Position numbers and translations under genes: made by a program
Origin: Chitinophagaceae bacterium
Lineage (GTDB): Bacteria > Bacteroidota > Bacteroidia > Chitinophagales > Chitinophagaceae
Assembly (NCBI GenBank): GCA_016713085.1
Contig: JADJPV010000002.1
Span: forward strand, 1,240,001-1,304,000
DNA length: 64,000 nt
Reading direction: 5' to 3'
Shown: in pieces, positions 36,882 through 44,748 of the stretch
Position numbering within the stretch: the stretch's first letter is position 1
How the letters are laid out: each line of letters begins with the position of its first letter
Notes under the pieces: generated by a model
Seen by the model: the letters and a program-made list of their open reading frames with translations, nothing else
Told to the model about the DNA's origin: nothing
The model's database searches: none

Positions 36882-39800
36882 TTACAATGAAAGTTGCACA
36901 CCCACTAAGATGGATCTTGGATTAGGAAATGAACCCTGATCGAATCCACGACTGAATAAACCATCGTTGCCTACACCTGTAAAATCCGGATCAAGACCTT
37001 TGTACTTCGTAATGGTAAATACATTCTGTCCTGATAAATAAACTCTTGCGTTTGATAACCATTTCAATCCTGACATTGGTTTCAAAGTATAACCAAGCTG
37101 GAAGTTTTGAAGACGTACATAACTTCCATTTTCAACAAACCTGTTCGATACTCTGCCATTTGCATTAGGATCGCCAATTACAGGACGGGGAATAGTTGTA
37201 TTGGTATGTGCTGTAGTCCAGAAATCCAGGTCATCAACATGATGATTACTGTATTGGCCACCCATCAGATCACTGTAAACAGAGTTATATACTTTATTGC
37301 CTGCACTTCCCTGCCAGAACATAGAGAAATCGAAATTCTTATATCCAAGATTAATATTTAAACCATAGTAGAGATTAGGAATTGATCTGCCCAGATAAAC
37401 ACGGTCTTCATCATTTATTTTACCGTCTTTGTTGGTGTCCTGGAACTTCACATCACCGGGAGCTGCATTCGGTTGAGTAGGTGAACTGCTTACTTCAGCA
37501 GCACTCTGGAAAATTCCAATCATAGTGTGTCCGTACAAATCTCCCACAGGTCGGCCTGGTTCTGATTTACTGGCATTTCCGTAAATAGGTACGCCATTCA
37601 AACCAAGTGATACAAGTTTATTCTTCAATGTATTTCCTGATAAGGTTACATCGTAAGTGAAATTTTTCACTGATCCTTTATATCCTACTGTTATTTCCAC
37701 ACCTGAATTTTCCATTGATGCAGCATTGGTTGTTACATCCCATGGAAAAGAGCCAATTGATAATGAAATTGGCACTCCAGCCAGCAGATCTTTATTTGTG
37801 TTTTTAAAATACTCAGCAGTAAACCTCAATCTTTCATTCAACAAACCTATTTCCGCTGCAACGTTAGTTGTTACTTTAGTTTCCCATTTAATACCGGGAT
37901 CTACAAGTGATACAACAGTAACACCGGGGGCCAATGTATTATTGAACACATAGCTTGCATTTGTATTAACATAAGATTGGTAGAGATAGTTCCCAATATT
38001 CTGGTTACCTACCTGACCATAACCACCTCTCAGTTTTAAAGTACTGATAACTGATGGCAGGTGAATGAATTTTTCATTATGCACATTCCATGCACCGGAG
38101 AATGAATGAAAATTACCCCACCTGTTTGCAGAAGGGAACCTTGATGAACCATCTCTTCTGAAGTTTACAGTCACCAGGTATCTGTCATCATAATTATAAT
38201 TTAATCTGCCGAGATAAGAAATCAACACTGAAGCATCGCTTCCGCTGGTTAAAGTTTTATCAGAAGCAGCGGCAATTGCATCAAAAGTATAGAAGTAAGG
38301 TTCACGTAAATTAATACCACTTCCTGTTAAATGATTTCCCTTGTCTTTCTGAAAAGTATAACCTGCTAACACATCAATATTGTGTTTACCGGTTGTCAGT
38401 TTATAAGAAAGGGTATTTTCAACTAAAGCAGTTGTGCCTGTACCTACTCTTCTGTACAGATAAGAAGTGTTATTCAGATAATACCATCCGAGATCATATT
38501 TAGGTTCAAATGCAAAACCAACTTCCTGGCCTCTGTCGAAGCTTGCATTTAATTTATACTTCAGATTTTTTACAAGCTCAACTTCTCCCCAGATATTACC
38601 GAGGAAACGATCTCTGTCTGTTTCATTTTTCAACAGGTTGTTCAATCCAATAACATTCAGTGTAATTGCACGCTGTGTTGTATTGTCAGCACCACCATAA
38701 CCACCCAAACGGTTTGCATCTTTCACGGGAATGGTAGGAATGGTTGTTATTAAACTGGTAACAGCACCGCCAAAAATGGCTTTGCTGTTTGACCCGTTGT
38801 AAGGATTTACTTTGTGAGAATTGGTATAGAACATTTTTGTTCCATAAGAAAAAATTCCTTTTTTTCCTGTTAACCCCAATGTTGCAGTATAACGTTTATA
38901 TGCCTGCGGGCCGGTAATTGTACTGCTTTGATCAAAATAACCAAGTGAGGCATTATAAGTCATACTTTCTGCACCACCTGAAAAACTTACACTGTGATCC
39001 TGAATAAACCCTGTACGGAAAGCTTCCTTTTGCCAGTTGGTATTTACATTACTGATAAAAGAAGAACTGGCCGGGTCATTACCGGGAGCAATGCTTAATC
39101 CTGCATTCACTTCAGCCTGGTTGGTAATTTTTCTGTACCCTGCAGCATCAGTAACATCCCATCGGCGGGCAATGTTCTGCATACCGGCATATCCATTATA
39201 ATTCACTTTCATTTTACCTGGCTTCCCTTTTTTTGTTGTGATGATCACAACACCAGTACTTCCCCTTGAACCATAGATAGCAGTTGCAGAAGCATCTTTC
39301 AGAATCTGAATCGATTCAATATCATTGGGGTTAAGATCAAATGGAGCACCGATCATTACACCATCCACAACAAATAAAGGGTTGTTGTTTACAAGTGAAC
39401 TGATTCCCCTTATTTTGATCTGAACAAAACCACCAGGTTCACCTGAACCGTGAACACTTACACCCGGAGTTTGACCCTGGAGCATTTTTGCCACATCATA
39501 ACTGGCAGTTTTGCGTGCATTGCCAACATTTACTACAGATACAGCTCCTGTTAAATCTTTTTTCCGTTGTGTACCATAGCCAACTACCACAACCTCTTCA
39601 AGGTCGCCGGCAGATTCCTGCAGTACAACTGCTACAGATGTTTTTCTCCTGACAGAAATTTCCTGTGATGCATAGCCAACAAAAGAAATAACAAGTACAT
39701 CTTTCGCTGATGCAGAAATGGAAAATCTTCCGTCGGTACCGGTTACAGTACCTGTTGAAGTTCCTTTTACAGTTACAGAAACACCAGTAAGCGGTTTACC

Positions 39801-39926
39801 TGCATTGTCAGCAACAGTCCCTGTAACTGTGGACTGTGCAGACAGGTAATTTGAGAATAGCAAGGCAAAAAAGACAATCGTTAAATGGATTACTTTTTTT
39901 GGCAGCCAGGATTTGTTTCCTTTCAT
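36882..39926 (-). CDS. SusC/RagA-family TonB-dependent transporter (arabinan locus)
   Basis: Intact 1014-residue outer-membrane transporter. Signal peptide VIHLTIVFFALLFSNYLSAQ, carboxypeptidase-regulatory-like domain (STVTGTVADNAGKPLTGVSV), TonB-box region EEVVVVGYGTQRKKDLTGAV, plug (MLQGQTPGVSVHGSGEPGG, IRGISSLVNNNPLFVVDGV, SIQILKDASATAIYGSRGS) and a C-terminal barrel ending SILVGVQLSL. No STN/FecR signalling extension is present, so regulation is not by an ECF sigma route through this protein. First gene of a minus-strand unit of 13-14 genes for arabinan uptake and L-arabinose catabolism; the AraR gene is divergent, 562 bases away. Confidence 0.97.
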   Translation of the reverse strand: MKGNKSWLPKKVIHLTIVFFALLFSNYLSAQSTVTGTVADNAGKPLTGVSVTVKGTSTGTVTGTDGRFSISASAKDVLVISFVGYASQEISVRRKTSVAVVLQESAGDLEEVVVVGYGTQRKKDLTGAVSVVNVGNARKTASYDVAKMLQGQTPGVSVHGSGEPGGFVQIKIRGISSLVNNNPLFVVDGVMIGAPFDLNPNDIESIQILKDASATAIYGSRGSTGVVIITTKKGKPGKMKVNYNGYAGMQNIARRWDVTDAAGYRKITNQAEVNAGLSIAPGNDPASSSFISNVNTNWQKEAFRTGFIQDHSVSFSGGAESMTYNASLGYFDQSSTITGPQAYKRYTATLGLTGKKGIFSYGTKMFYTNSHKVNPYNGSNSKAIFGGAVTSLITTIPTIPVKDANRLGGYGGADNTTQRAITLNVIGLNNLLKNETDRDRFLGNIWGEVELVKNLKYKLNASFDRGQEVGFAFEPKYDLGWYYLNNTSYLYRRVGTGTTALVENTLSYKLTTGKHNIDVLAGYTFQKDKGNHLTGSGINLREPYFYTFDAIAAASDKTLTSGSDASVLISYLGRLNYNYDDRYLVTVNFRRDGSSRFPSANRWGNFHSFSGAWNVHNEKFIHLPSVISTLKLRGGYGQVGNQNIGNYLYQSYVNTNASYVFNNTLAPGVTVVSLVDPGIKWETKVTTNVAAEIGLLNERLRFTAEYFKNTNKDLLAGVPISLSIGSFPWDVTTNAASMENSGVEITVGYKGSVKNFTYDVTLSGNTLKNKLVSLGLNGVPIYGNASKSEPGRPVGDLYGHTMIGIFQSAAEVSSSPTQPNAAPGDVKFQDTNKDGKINDEDRVYLGRSIPNLYYGLNINLGYKNFDFSMFWQGSAGNKVYNSVYSDLMGGQYSNHHVDDLDFWTTAHTNTTIPRPVIGDPNANGRVSNRFVENGSYVRLQNFQLGYTLKPMSGLKWLSNARVYLSGQNVFTITKYKGLDPDFTGVGNDGLFSRGFDQGSFPNPRSILVGVQLSL

Positions 39927-40161
39927 AATCGTTGTTTTAGTTTTTAATAAGCGTCATTTATACAATTAAACAATCAAAAAAAATACTTTACATACAGATA
40001 GTTTTCAAAAAAATAAATAAGAGTTCTATATTAAGTCACTTCGCTTATTCCCTTCTTCAGTATTTGTTGAAATGACAGGGTACAGCAACCTCGTCTCCAG
40101 TAATAATTCGTTTTGAAACAGAATATCCAGACAGTAAATCTGCAGTTGATTTATACCCGGA

Positions 40162-40187
40162 AGTTTGAAAAAAAAGTTTGAAAAAAA
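40162..40187. repeat. 13-base tandem repeat, two copies
   Basis: AGTTTGAAAAAAA occurs at 40162-40174 and again immediately at 40175-40187. It lies about 240 bases upstream of susC. A binding-site role or simple slippage duplication are both possible. Confidence 0.6.
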
Positions 40188-40388
40188 GCTCAAAAAACCT
40201 GCTGTAGAAAATGGCAGCATTGATTGAAAGGGAACAATCCCTGTGAAGTTTAAGATATACGTTGCAATCTTTTTCATACAGCAATCATCATGAACCTTGG
40301 CAAATCGTTAGTAATAATCGTGAAGTAGATTTCTAAAAAAACCAGCTCCAGCAGCAAATCCAAACCGAAAATAAAAAATTTTTTTTAT

Positions 40389-40409
40389 TAATTGTCTTTT
40401 TTACAATTA
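40389..40409. promoter_or_regulatory. Palindrome TAATTGT-N7-ACAATTA, candidate regulator site
   Basis: Perfect 7-bp arms (40389-40395 and 40403-40409) with a 7-base spacer, a 21-base operator-sized palindrome. It is 79 bases upstream of the AraR-like gene and between it and susC. A dimeric winged-helix regulator could bind it. The local AT richness makes chance arms more likely, so this is a candidate only. Confidence 0.35.
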
Positions 40410-40488
40410 TTTTTTTAAACCTTTTCCACACCGTATTTACCGCATGCAATCACTTGTTTACTTATCTTTAATTGATTCTTAGCATTGT

Positions 40489-41193
40489 ATGACAAAATAT
40501 CAAAAGCAAACCCGCATTCTTGTCGCAGTCGATTGTATCGTTTTCGGATTTGACGGCCAGAAACTGAAAATACTGCTGATCAAAAGAGGTTTTGAACCAG
40601 AACGGAATAAATGGAGCCTGATGGGTGGTTTTGTTGAGCCAAATGAAAGTGCTGACAATGCAGCCATCAGAATTCTTAAAATACTTACTGGCCTTGAGGG
40701 AGTTTACCTGGAACAGTTTCACACATTTTCCGGTCCTGACAGAGATCCGATAGAACGTACCCTGTCAGTTGCTTATTTTGCATTGATAGATATTAATCAA
40801 TACGAAAAGCAGATCAGCGAGGAATATCACCCGGAGTGGTTTCCACTTAACAAAGTTCCTGACCTGATATTTGACCACAACGAAATGATGGCAATGGCAA
40901 AGGAAAAGCTGCGCTATAAAGCTGCTCTCCATCCTATCCTGTTTGAACTGTTGCCACCTAAGTTTACATTACCGCTCCTGCAAAGCCTTTTTGAAGATGT
41001 ATATGAAACAAGTTTCGATAAACGTAATTTCAGCCGGAAGATTTTGAGTACAGGGCTGTTGCTGAAACAAAAAGACAAGGATAAAGAAAATTCAAAAAAA
41101 GGTGCCTTCTATTATAAGCTCGACAAAAAACATTACCAGAAGAACTTTCATAAGTTCCTTCATTTTATCCCCAATCCAAACGGGCTGATCTGA
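40489..41193 (+). CDS. araR: Nudix-domain transcriptional regulator, AraR type
   Basis: 234-residue protein with an N-terminal Nudix fold (residues about 10-145) and a C-terminal winged-helix domain (about 155-234; LPLLQSLFEDVYETSFDKRNFSRKILSTGLL). In the Nudix box GGFVEPNESADNAAIRILK…TGL, the Arg is kept but the three glutamates of the usual REUxEE catalytic signature are hydrophobic, so hydrolase activity is unlikely. This architecture matches the Bacteroidota AraR regulators of L-arabinose genes, in which the Nudix domain senses sugar. Divergent from the arabinan/arabinose operon, which it probably controls. Confidence 0.85.
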   Translation: MTKYQKQTRILVAVDCIVFGFDGQKLKILLIKRGFEPERNKWSLMGGFVEPNESADNAAIRILKILTGLEGVYLEQFHTFSGPDRDPIERTLSVAYFALIDINQYEKQISEEYHPEWFPLNKVPDLIFDHNEMMAMAKEKLRYKAALHPILFELLPPKFTLPLLQSLFEDVYETSFDKRNFSRKILSTGLLLKQKDKDKENSKKGAFYYKLDKKHYQKNFHKFLHFIPNPNGLI

Positions 41194-41230
41194 TAACGTT
41201 GAGTGGGGAATTTAATTTAGTTAAAAAAGA

Positions 41231-41254
41231 AAGGGATACATTACTGTATCCCTT
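41231..41254. terminator. Bidirectional terminator hairpin
   Basis: Perfect 10-bp stem AAGGGATACA (41231-41240) / TGTATCCCTT (41245-41254) with loop TTAC. On the plus strand CTTTTC follows; on the minus strand TCTTTTTT follows. It lies between the convergent AraR gene and the small secreted-protein gene and can serve both. Confidence 0.85.
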
Positions 41255-41278
41255 CTTTTCTCTCTGTTGATTGAATAA

Positions 41279-41662
41279 TTACTTGCTTGCTATTTCAGTT
41301 GTAACTGTTTTGTTGTTTTTGATGTTGAACACTGATGAAGTTGAATTTGCAAGGTTAATGATTTCAATATTTACATTAACTCCTGTTAACTCATCTGCAT
41401 TCATTTGAAATTTACGGATAATGTTAACTCCTGAAACTCTTTCTTCAAATAATACTTCACCCAGTTCATCTTTTATAATAATTGCATACCTGTTGTTTTC
41501 TTTGTTGTTCAGGTTCAGCTGGAACAAAGGTTGATCGTTGAGGTTGCCTGCTACTTTTAATTCTGCTTTTGGAGTTTCTTCTGCTGCTGATGCGGTAAAA
41601 CCGGTTGTTACTGCTAATAGAGTTAATAGTCCGATTGCTGCACTTTTGATTGTTGTTTTCAT
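41279..41662 (-). CDS. Small secreted protein of unknown function
   Basis: 127 residues. Clear signal peptide (MKTTIKSAAIGLLTLLAVTTGFTASAA), mature part of about 100 residues rich in Asn, Lys, Val and Ile. The pattern suggests a single beta-sandwich-like domain (LFQLNLNNKENNRYAIIIKD, LGEVLFEERVSGVNIIRKFQM, VNIEIINLANSTSSVFNIKN). It resembles small periplasmic proteins common in Chitinophagaceae, but I do not recognise a named family. It ends at a bidirectional terminator and has its own long upstream region, so it is probably transcribed alone. No function is assigned. Confidence 0.75.
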   Translation of the reverse strand: MKTTIKSAAIGLLTLLAVTTGFTASAAEETPKAELKVAGNLNDQPLFQLNLNNKENNRYAIIIKDELGEVLFEERVSGVNIIRKFQMNADELTGVNVNIEIINLANSTSSVFNIKNNKTVTTEIASK

Positions 41663-41978
41663 TGTTTCTGTATTTTAATTTTTTAAGAATCTGATTTAAA
41701 ATCTTTCTCTATGTGCAAGTGTCGCCTGGCAGGCAAGGGTCGGTCAAATCTCGGAGATGTGTTACATCAAACTGCAATTATTGCATTGACAGAACAAAAG
41801 TAAGCCGCTCAGATTGAGCATGCAACACAGGATTCAGTGGTTTTTATGGCCTTAAATTTCAGAATGAAACGCTAAAATGCCTGTCAGCAAAGGGTTTCAG
41901 AAAAATAACTGCATGACGTCCAACACTAAAAAACAAGCTGATTTAAAGCGATAATTAACCTTAAAAACACATTACCGG
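41663..41978. other. Intergenic region, no gene seen
   Basis: About 315 bases between the small secreted-protein gene and the end of the AraC-family gene. No coding frame or RNA gene was recognised. A short palindrome, GCCTGGCAGGC (41724-41734), was noted. The region should hold the promoter of the small secreted-protein gene and the 3' end of the AraC transcript. Confidence 0.4.
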
Positions 41979-42899
41979 TTAATATTTTGATTCCTCACTC
42001 TTACGTGTACGGTAAATTTTCGGTGACATACCGATAATTGTTCTGAATCGTTTGGAGAAATAATACGGATCATCAAAACCCATGCTGAAGGCAATATCCT
42101 TGATGGAGCGGTTGGTGAAATCTAATTGCTGACAGGCTTTCTGCATTTTCATCTGCAAAAAATAATCGATTGGTGCGTAGCCTGTTTTTTGCTTGAAGAG
42201 ATTGGAAAAACGGGAAACAGAATAATTGTACTGTTTACTCAAATCGTTCAAAGAAATATTATCATTGATGTGCTCCTGCATAAAAAGAATGGCTGTATCA
42301 ACACAATCCAGTTTATCTGTTGATGAAGCTGCAGAATAATTTCTTGAATTATAAACAAATAATGTCAGGAAATGCGACAGGCACATGTTAGCAAACAGGA
42401 GATTGTCGATACTGTAACCCAACTCCAGTGTCTTGTATATTTTGGTGAAGATGGGAATGATGTCGCCATTATTTTTTACATACTCCGGTTTAAAATGTTT
42501 CTGTACGGCCTGTATTTCGTTCAAATCTTTCAATGATTCTCCGCCAAAATGAATCCAGTAAATCGTCCAGGGATTATCCGGATTACTTCCGTATGAATGT
42601 TCTGTATTCTGCGGCAGAATAAAAAATTCATTTGGCCCAACCTCATATTTCTGTTTCCCCAACTGGAACCATCCGTTACCATCCACACAGTAAAACAGGA
42701 AATTTTCAGACAAACCCTTTTTGCGGTAGGTAAAATGATCCTTGGCTTTTGGATAGTAACCTATGGAACAGATATGCAGATGTTTCAGCATCGTATTTCC
42801 ATGCACCCTCGACTTTAAAATGGTCTTGGGAATTTCAATACGCTGACGACCCAGGCCGTACCAGATATTCTTATGAGAACCTTTTTTAATATCTTCCAT
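41979..42899 (-). CDS. AraC-family transcriptional regulator with cupin sensor domain
   Basis: 306 residues from the ATG at 42897-42899 (MEDIKKGSHKNIWYGLGRQR); the longer frame to 43076 would run under the divergent esterase gene and gives no sensible domain. The N-terminal AraC-type cupin (residues about 20-170) shows SENFLFYCVDGNGWFQLG and VGPNEFFILPQNTEHSYG. The C-terminal double helix-turn-helix shows NDNISLNDLSKQYNYSVSRFSNLFKQ and the hallmark KDIAFSMGFDDPYYFSKRFR…GMSPKIYR. Divergent from the sialate O-acetylesterase-like gene (159-base gap), so it probably controls it and perhaps the 44.7-64 kb pectin cluster. The ligand is unknown, likely a sugar. Confidence 0.9.
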   Translation of the reverse strand: MEDIKKGSHKNIWYGLGRQRIEIPKTILKSRVHGNTMLKHLHICSIGYYPKAKDHFTYRKKGLSENFLFYCVDGNGWFQLGKQKYEVGPNEFFILPQNTEHSYGSNPDNPWTIYWIHFGGESLKDLNEIQAVQKHFKPEYVKNNGDIIPIFTKIYKTLELGYSIDNLLFANMCLSHFLTLFVYNSRNYSAASSTDKLDCVDTAILFMQEHINDNISLNDLSKQYNYSVSRFSNLFKQKTGYAPIDYFLQMKMQKACQQLDFTNRSIKDIAFSMGFDDPYYFSKRFRTIIGMSPKIYRTRKSEESKY

Positions 42900-43058
42900 A
42901 ACCTGCAAGCAATAAGATTGAATGGCGAAAATTACTAAAAGAAAATTACAAACAGATTCCTTCTGTTTCCATTCAACGAAAAGACAGCAATTTCTTTTGC
43001 CTAAATCATCAGCTCCCGAAAGAATCAAGTAATTTCGACACCATCTAAATCTTCTGAA

Positions 43059-44504
43059 ATGTCTTACATGATTCAAGCCATTGGTAAAAAAATCTCAGCC
43101 TTCGTTTTACTCATCTTCATTGCCAGTTCATCTGTATCTGCAGCGATCAAACTGCCCTGGTTCTTTTCAGACAATATGGTGCTACAGCAAAAAACAGACG
43201 CAGCCATCTGGGGATGGGCAAAAGCAGGAAGTACTGTGCAGGTGGTTACATCCTGGAATAAGGCAAAGTATTCAGCTAAAGCAGATGATGCCGGCAAATG
43301 GAAGTTGAAAGTAAATACTCCTGAAGCAGGTGGTCCATATACAATTACAATCAGTGATGGGACACCTCTTACTTTGAAAAATGTGTTGATTGGCGAAGTA
43401 TGGCTTTGCAGCGGACAATCAAATATGGAAATGCCGATGAAAGGTTTCAGGGATCAGCCGATCCTTGGCAGCAATGAGGCAGTCTTCAGTTCAGCAAACA
43501 GTAATATCAGGTTGTACACTGTTCCCCGTTCTGTGCAACGTACAGCACAGGATACCAGCAAGCAATCATCCTGGAAACAGGCTGAGCCAGAAGCTGTAAG
43601 CAACTTCAGTGCAACGGCTTATTATTTTGGCAAGATGTTATACGAACAGCTGCATGTACCTATTGGATTGGTGAATATCAGTTATGGAGGTTCTCCAGTG
43701 GAAGCGTTTATGGATGAAGCTACACTCAAATCATTTCCTGAAATCAAAGTACCATCAGCAAGCGACACAGCAAAACTAAATAACCGAGTGGCAACTGTTT
43801 TATACAATGGTATGCTGAAGCCCTTCCTTGGTTTTACAATTAAGGGCTGTATCTGGTACCAGGGTGAAAGCAATAATGATCGTGCATTACAATACGAAAC
43901 TCTGTTCCCGGCATTTGTACAACAGATCCGTCAGCAAACCGGGCAGGGCGATTTTCCATTTTATTACTGCCAGATTGCTCCCTACAATTATACCAACTAC
44001 TCGGCAGTGAACGCTGCCACTTACAACTCTGCCTATTTACGGGATGCACAACGCAAAGCCTTGGCAAAAATCTCCAACAGCGGTATGGCTGTGTTAATGG
44101 ATCTTGGCGAGGAATTCGGTATTCATCCAATGGATAAAGCAACAGGCAGCAAACGTTTAGCTTATATGGCATTGGCGAAAACATATGGATTGAAAGGTTT
44201 CGGTTTTGAAAGCCCGAATTATGAGTCGATCTCCATCAGCGGCAATACGGTTACTGTTAAATTCAGTGGTGCTCCGAATGGTTTGACTGCTTATGGCAAA
44301 ACACTTTCTTTGTTTGAAGTAGCGGGAGCAAACAAAATATTCCGTCCTGCAAAAGCTCTTATCAGCGGAGGAACTATAATTGTTTCTTCTCCTGATGTGA
44401 AAGATCCTGTTGCGGTTCGTTATGCGTTTAAAGATTTTGTGATGGGCGATTTGTTTAGTACGGAAGGGTTTCCTGTTTCAAGTTTCAGGAGTGATGATTG
44501 GTGA
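43059..44504 (+). CDS. Sialate O-acetylesterase-like carbohydrate esterase (SASA domain)
   Basis: 481 residues with a signal peptide (ISAFVLLIFIASSSVSAA). SGNH-hydrolase core of the SASA type: nucleophile Ser in EVWLCSGQSNMEMPM near residue 125, oxyanion Gly/Asn blocks in LVNISYGGSPVEAFM and GCIWYQGESNNDR, and the late Asp/His pair around GEEFGIHPMDK near residue 350. An N-terminal Ig-like sandwich (residues about 30-115) and a C-terminal sandwich flank the core. Such enzymes remove acetyl groups from plant glycans such as pectin or xylan as well as sialic acid; next to pectin enzymes a pectin or RG acetylesterase role is likely. A second in-frame ATG at 43068 may be the real start. Confidence 0.9.
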   Translation: MSYMIQAIGKKISAFVLLIFIASSSVSAAIKLPWFFSDNMVLQQKTDAAIWGWAKAGSTVQVVTSWNKAKYSAKADDAGKWKLKVNTPEAGGPYTITISDGTPLTLKNVLIGEVWLCSGQSNMEMPMKGFRDQPILGSNEAVFSSANSNIRLYTVPRSVQRTAQDTSKQSSWKQAEPEAVSNFSATAYYFGKMLYEQLHVPIGLVNISYGGSPVEAFMDEATLKSFPEIKVPSASDTAKLNNRVATVLYNGMLKPFLGFTIKGCIWYQGESNNDRALQYETLFPAFVQQIRQQTGQGDFPFYYCQIAPYNYTNYSAVNAATYNSAYLRDAQRKALAKISNSGMAVLMDLGEEFGIHPMDKATGSKRLAYMALAKTYGLKGFGFESPNYESISISGNTVTVKFSGAPNGLTAYGKTLSLFEVAGANKIFRPAKALISGGTIIVSSPDVKDPVAVRYAFKDFVMGDLFSTEGFPVSSFRSDDW

Positions 44505-44547
44505 GTTACTTTAGATTTTACTATTAACTAAACAGTTCACTGTTTGG

Positions 44548-44640
44548 GAGATGTCTCGTTCCTCGACATGACGGCACTCCGAGTTTGTTTGGTTTACTTT
44601 CAATTGCAGGGTATCGTCACCTCGACGAAGGAGAGGTCTC
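44548..44640. repeat. Imperfect foldback intergenic repeat
   Basis: The segments at 44548-44580 (GAGATGTCTCGTTCCTCGAC…) and 44611-44640 are imperfect reverse complements; the reverse of the second reads GAGACCTCTCCTTCGTCGAG followed by GTGACG. Outside them lie AAACAGT-TC-ACTGTTT (44530-44545) and AAACTGTTT (44651-44659). The shape is that of a short palindromic or MITE-like intergenic element of the kind often seen in Bacteroidota. No coding content. Confidence 0.6.
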
Positions 44641-44665
44641 AAAAAAATTAAACTGTTTGAAGAAA

Positions 44666-44706
44666 ATAAATCGCTGACAGATTCAATAGCTCCGTCAGCG
44701 ATTTAT
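44666..44706. terminator. 13-bp stem hairpin between convergent genes
   Basis: ATAAATCGCTGAC (44666-44678) and GTCAGCGATTTAT (44694-44706) are exact complements around a 15-base loop. It lies between the convergent esterase (+) and DUF5703 (-) genes and probably ends both transcripts; T runs are weak on either side. A second, smaller hairpin with one A·A mismatch follows at 44719-44742. Confidence 0.65.
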
Positions 44707-44748
44707 ATTTATAACAACGCATCAGACGAGGGCGTCAGATGCTGACTT

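Larger units (their letters stand above)
39927..40488. other. Divergent control region between the arabinan operon and the AraR gene
   Basis: About 560 AT-rich bases with long A and T tracts and no convincing gene; small frames on the minus strand (40026-40284) look like chance. It must hold promoters for susC and for the regulator. I saw no clean TTTG/TAnnTTTG pair before susC, only T-rich near matches. The two structured parts (13-base tandem repeat and 21-base palindrome) are listed separately. Confidence 0.6.

Noticed and set aside
40026..40284. Small minus-strand frames in the control region upstream of susC
   Set aside because: Low-complexity Phe/Leu-rich products, two overlapping frames of similar length, no signal or domain; consistent with AT-rich intergenic sequence.
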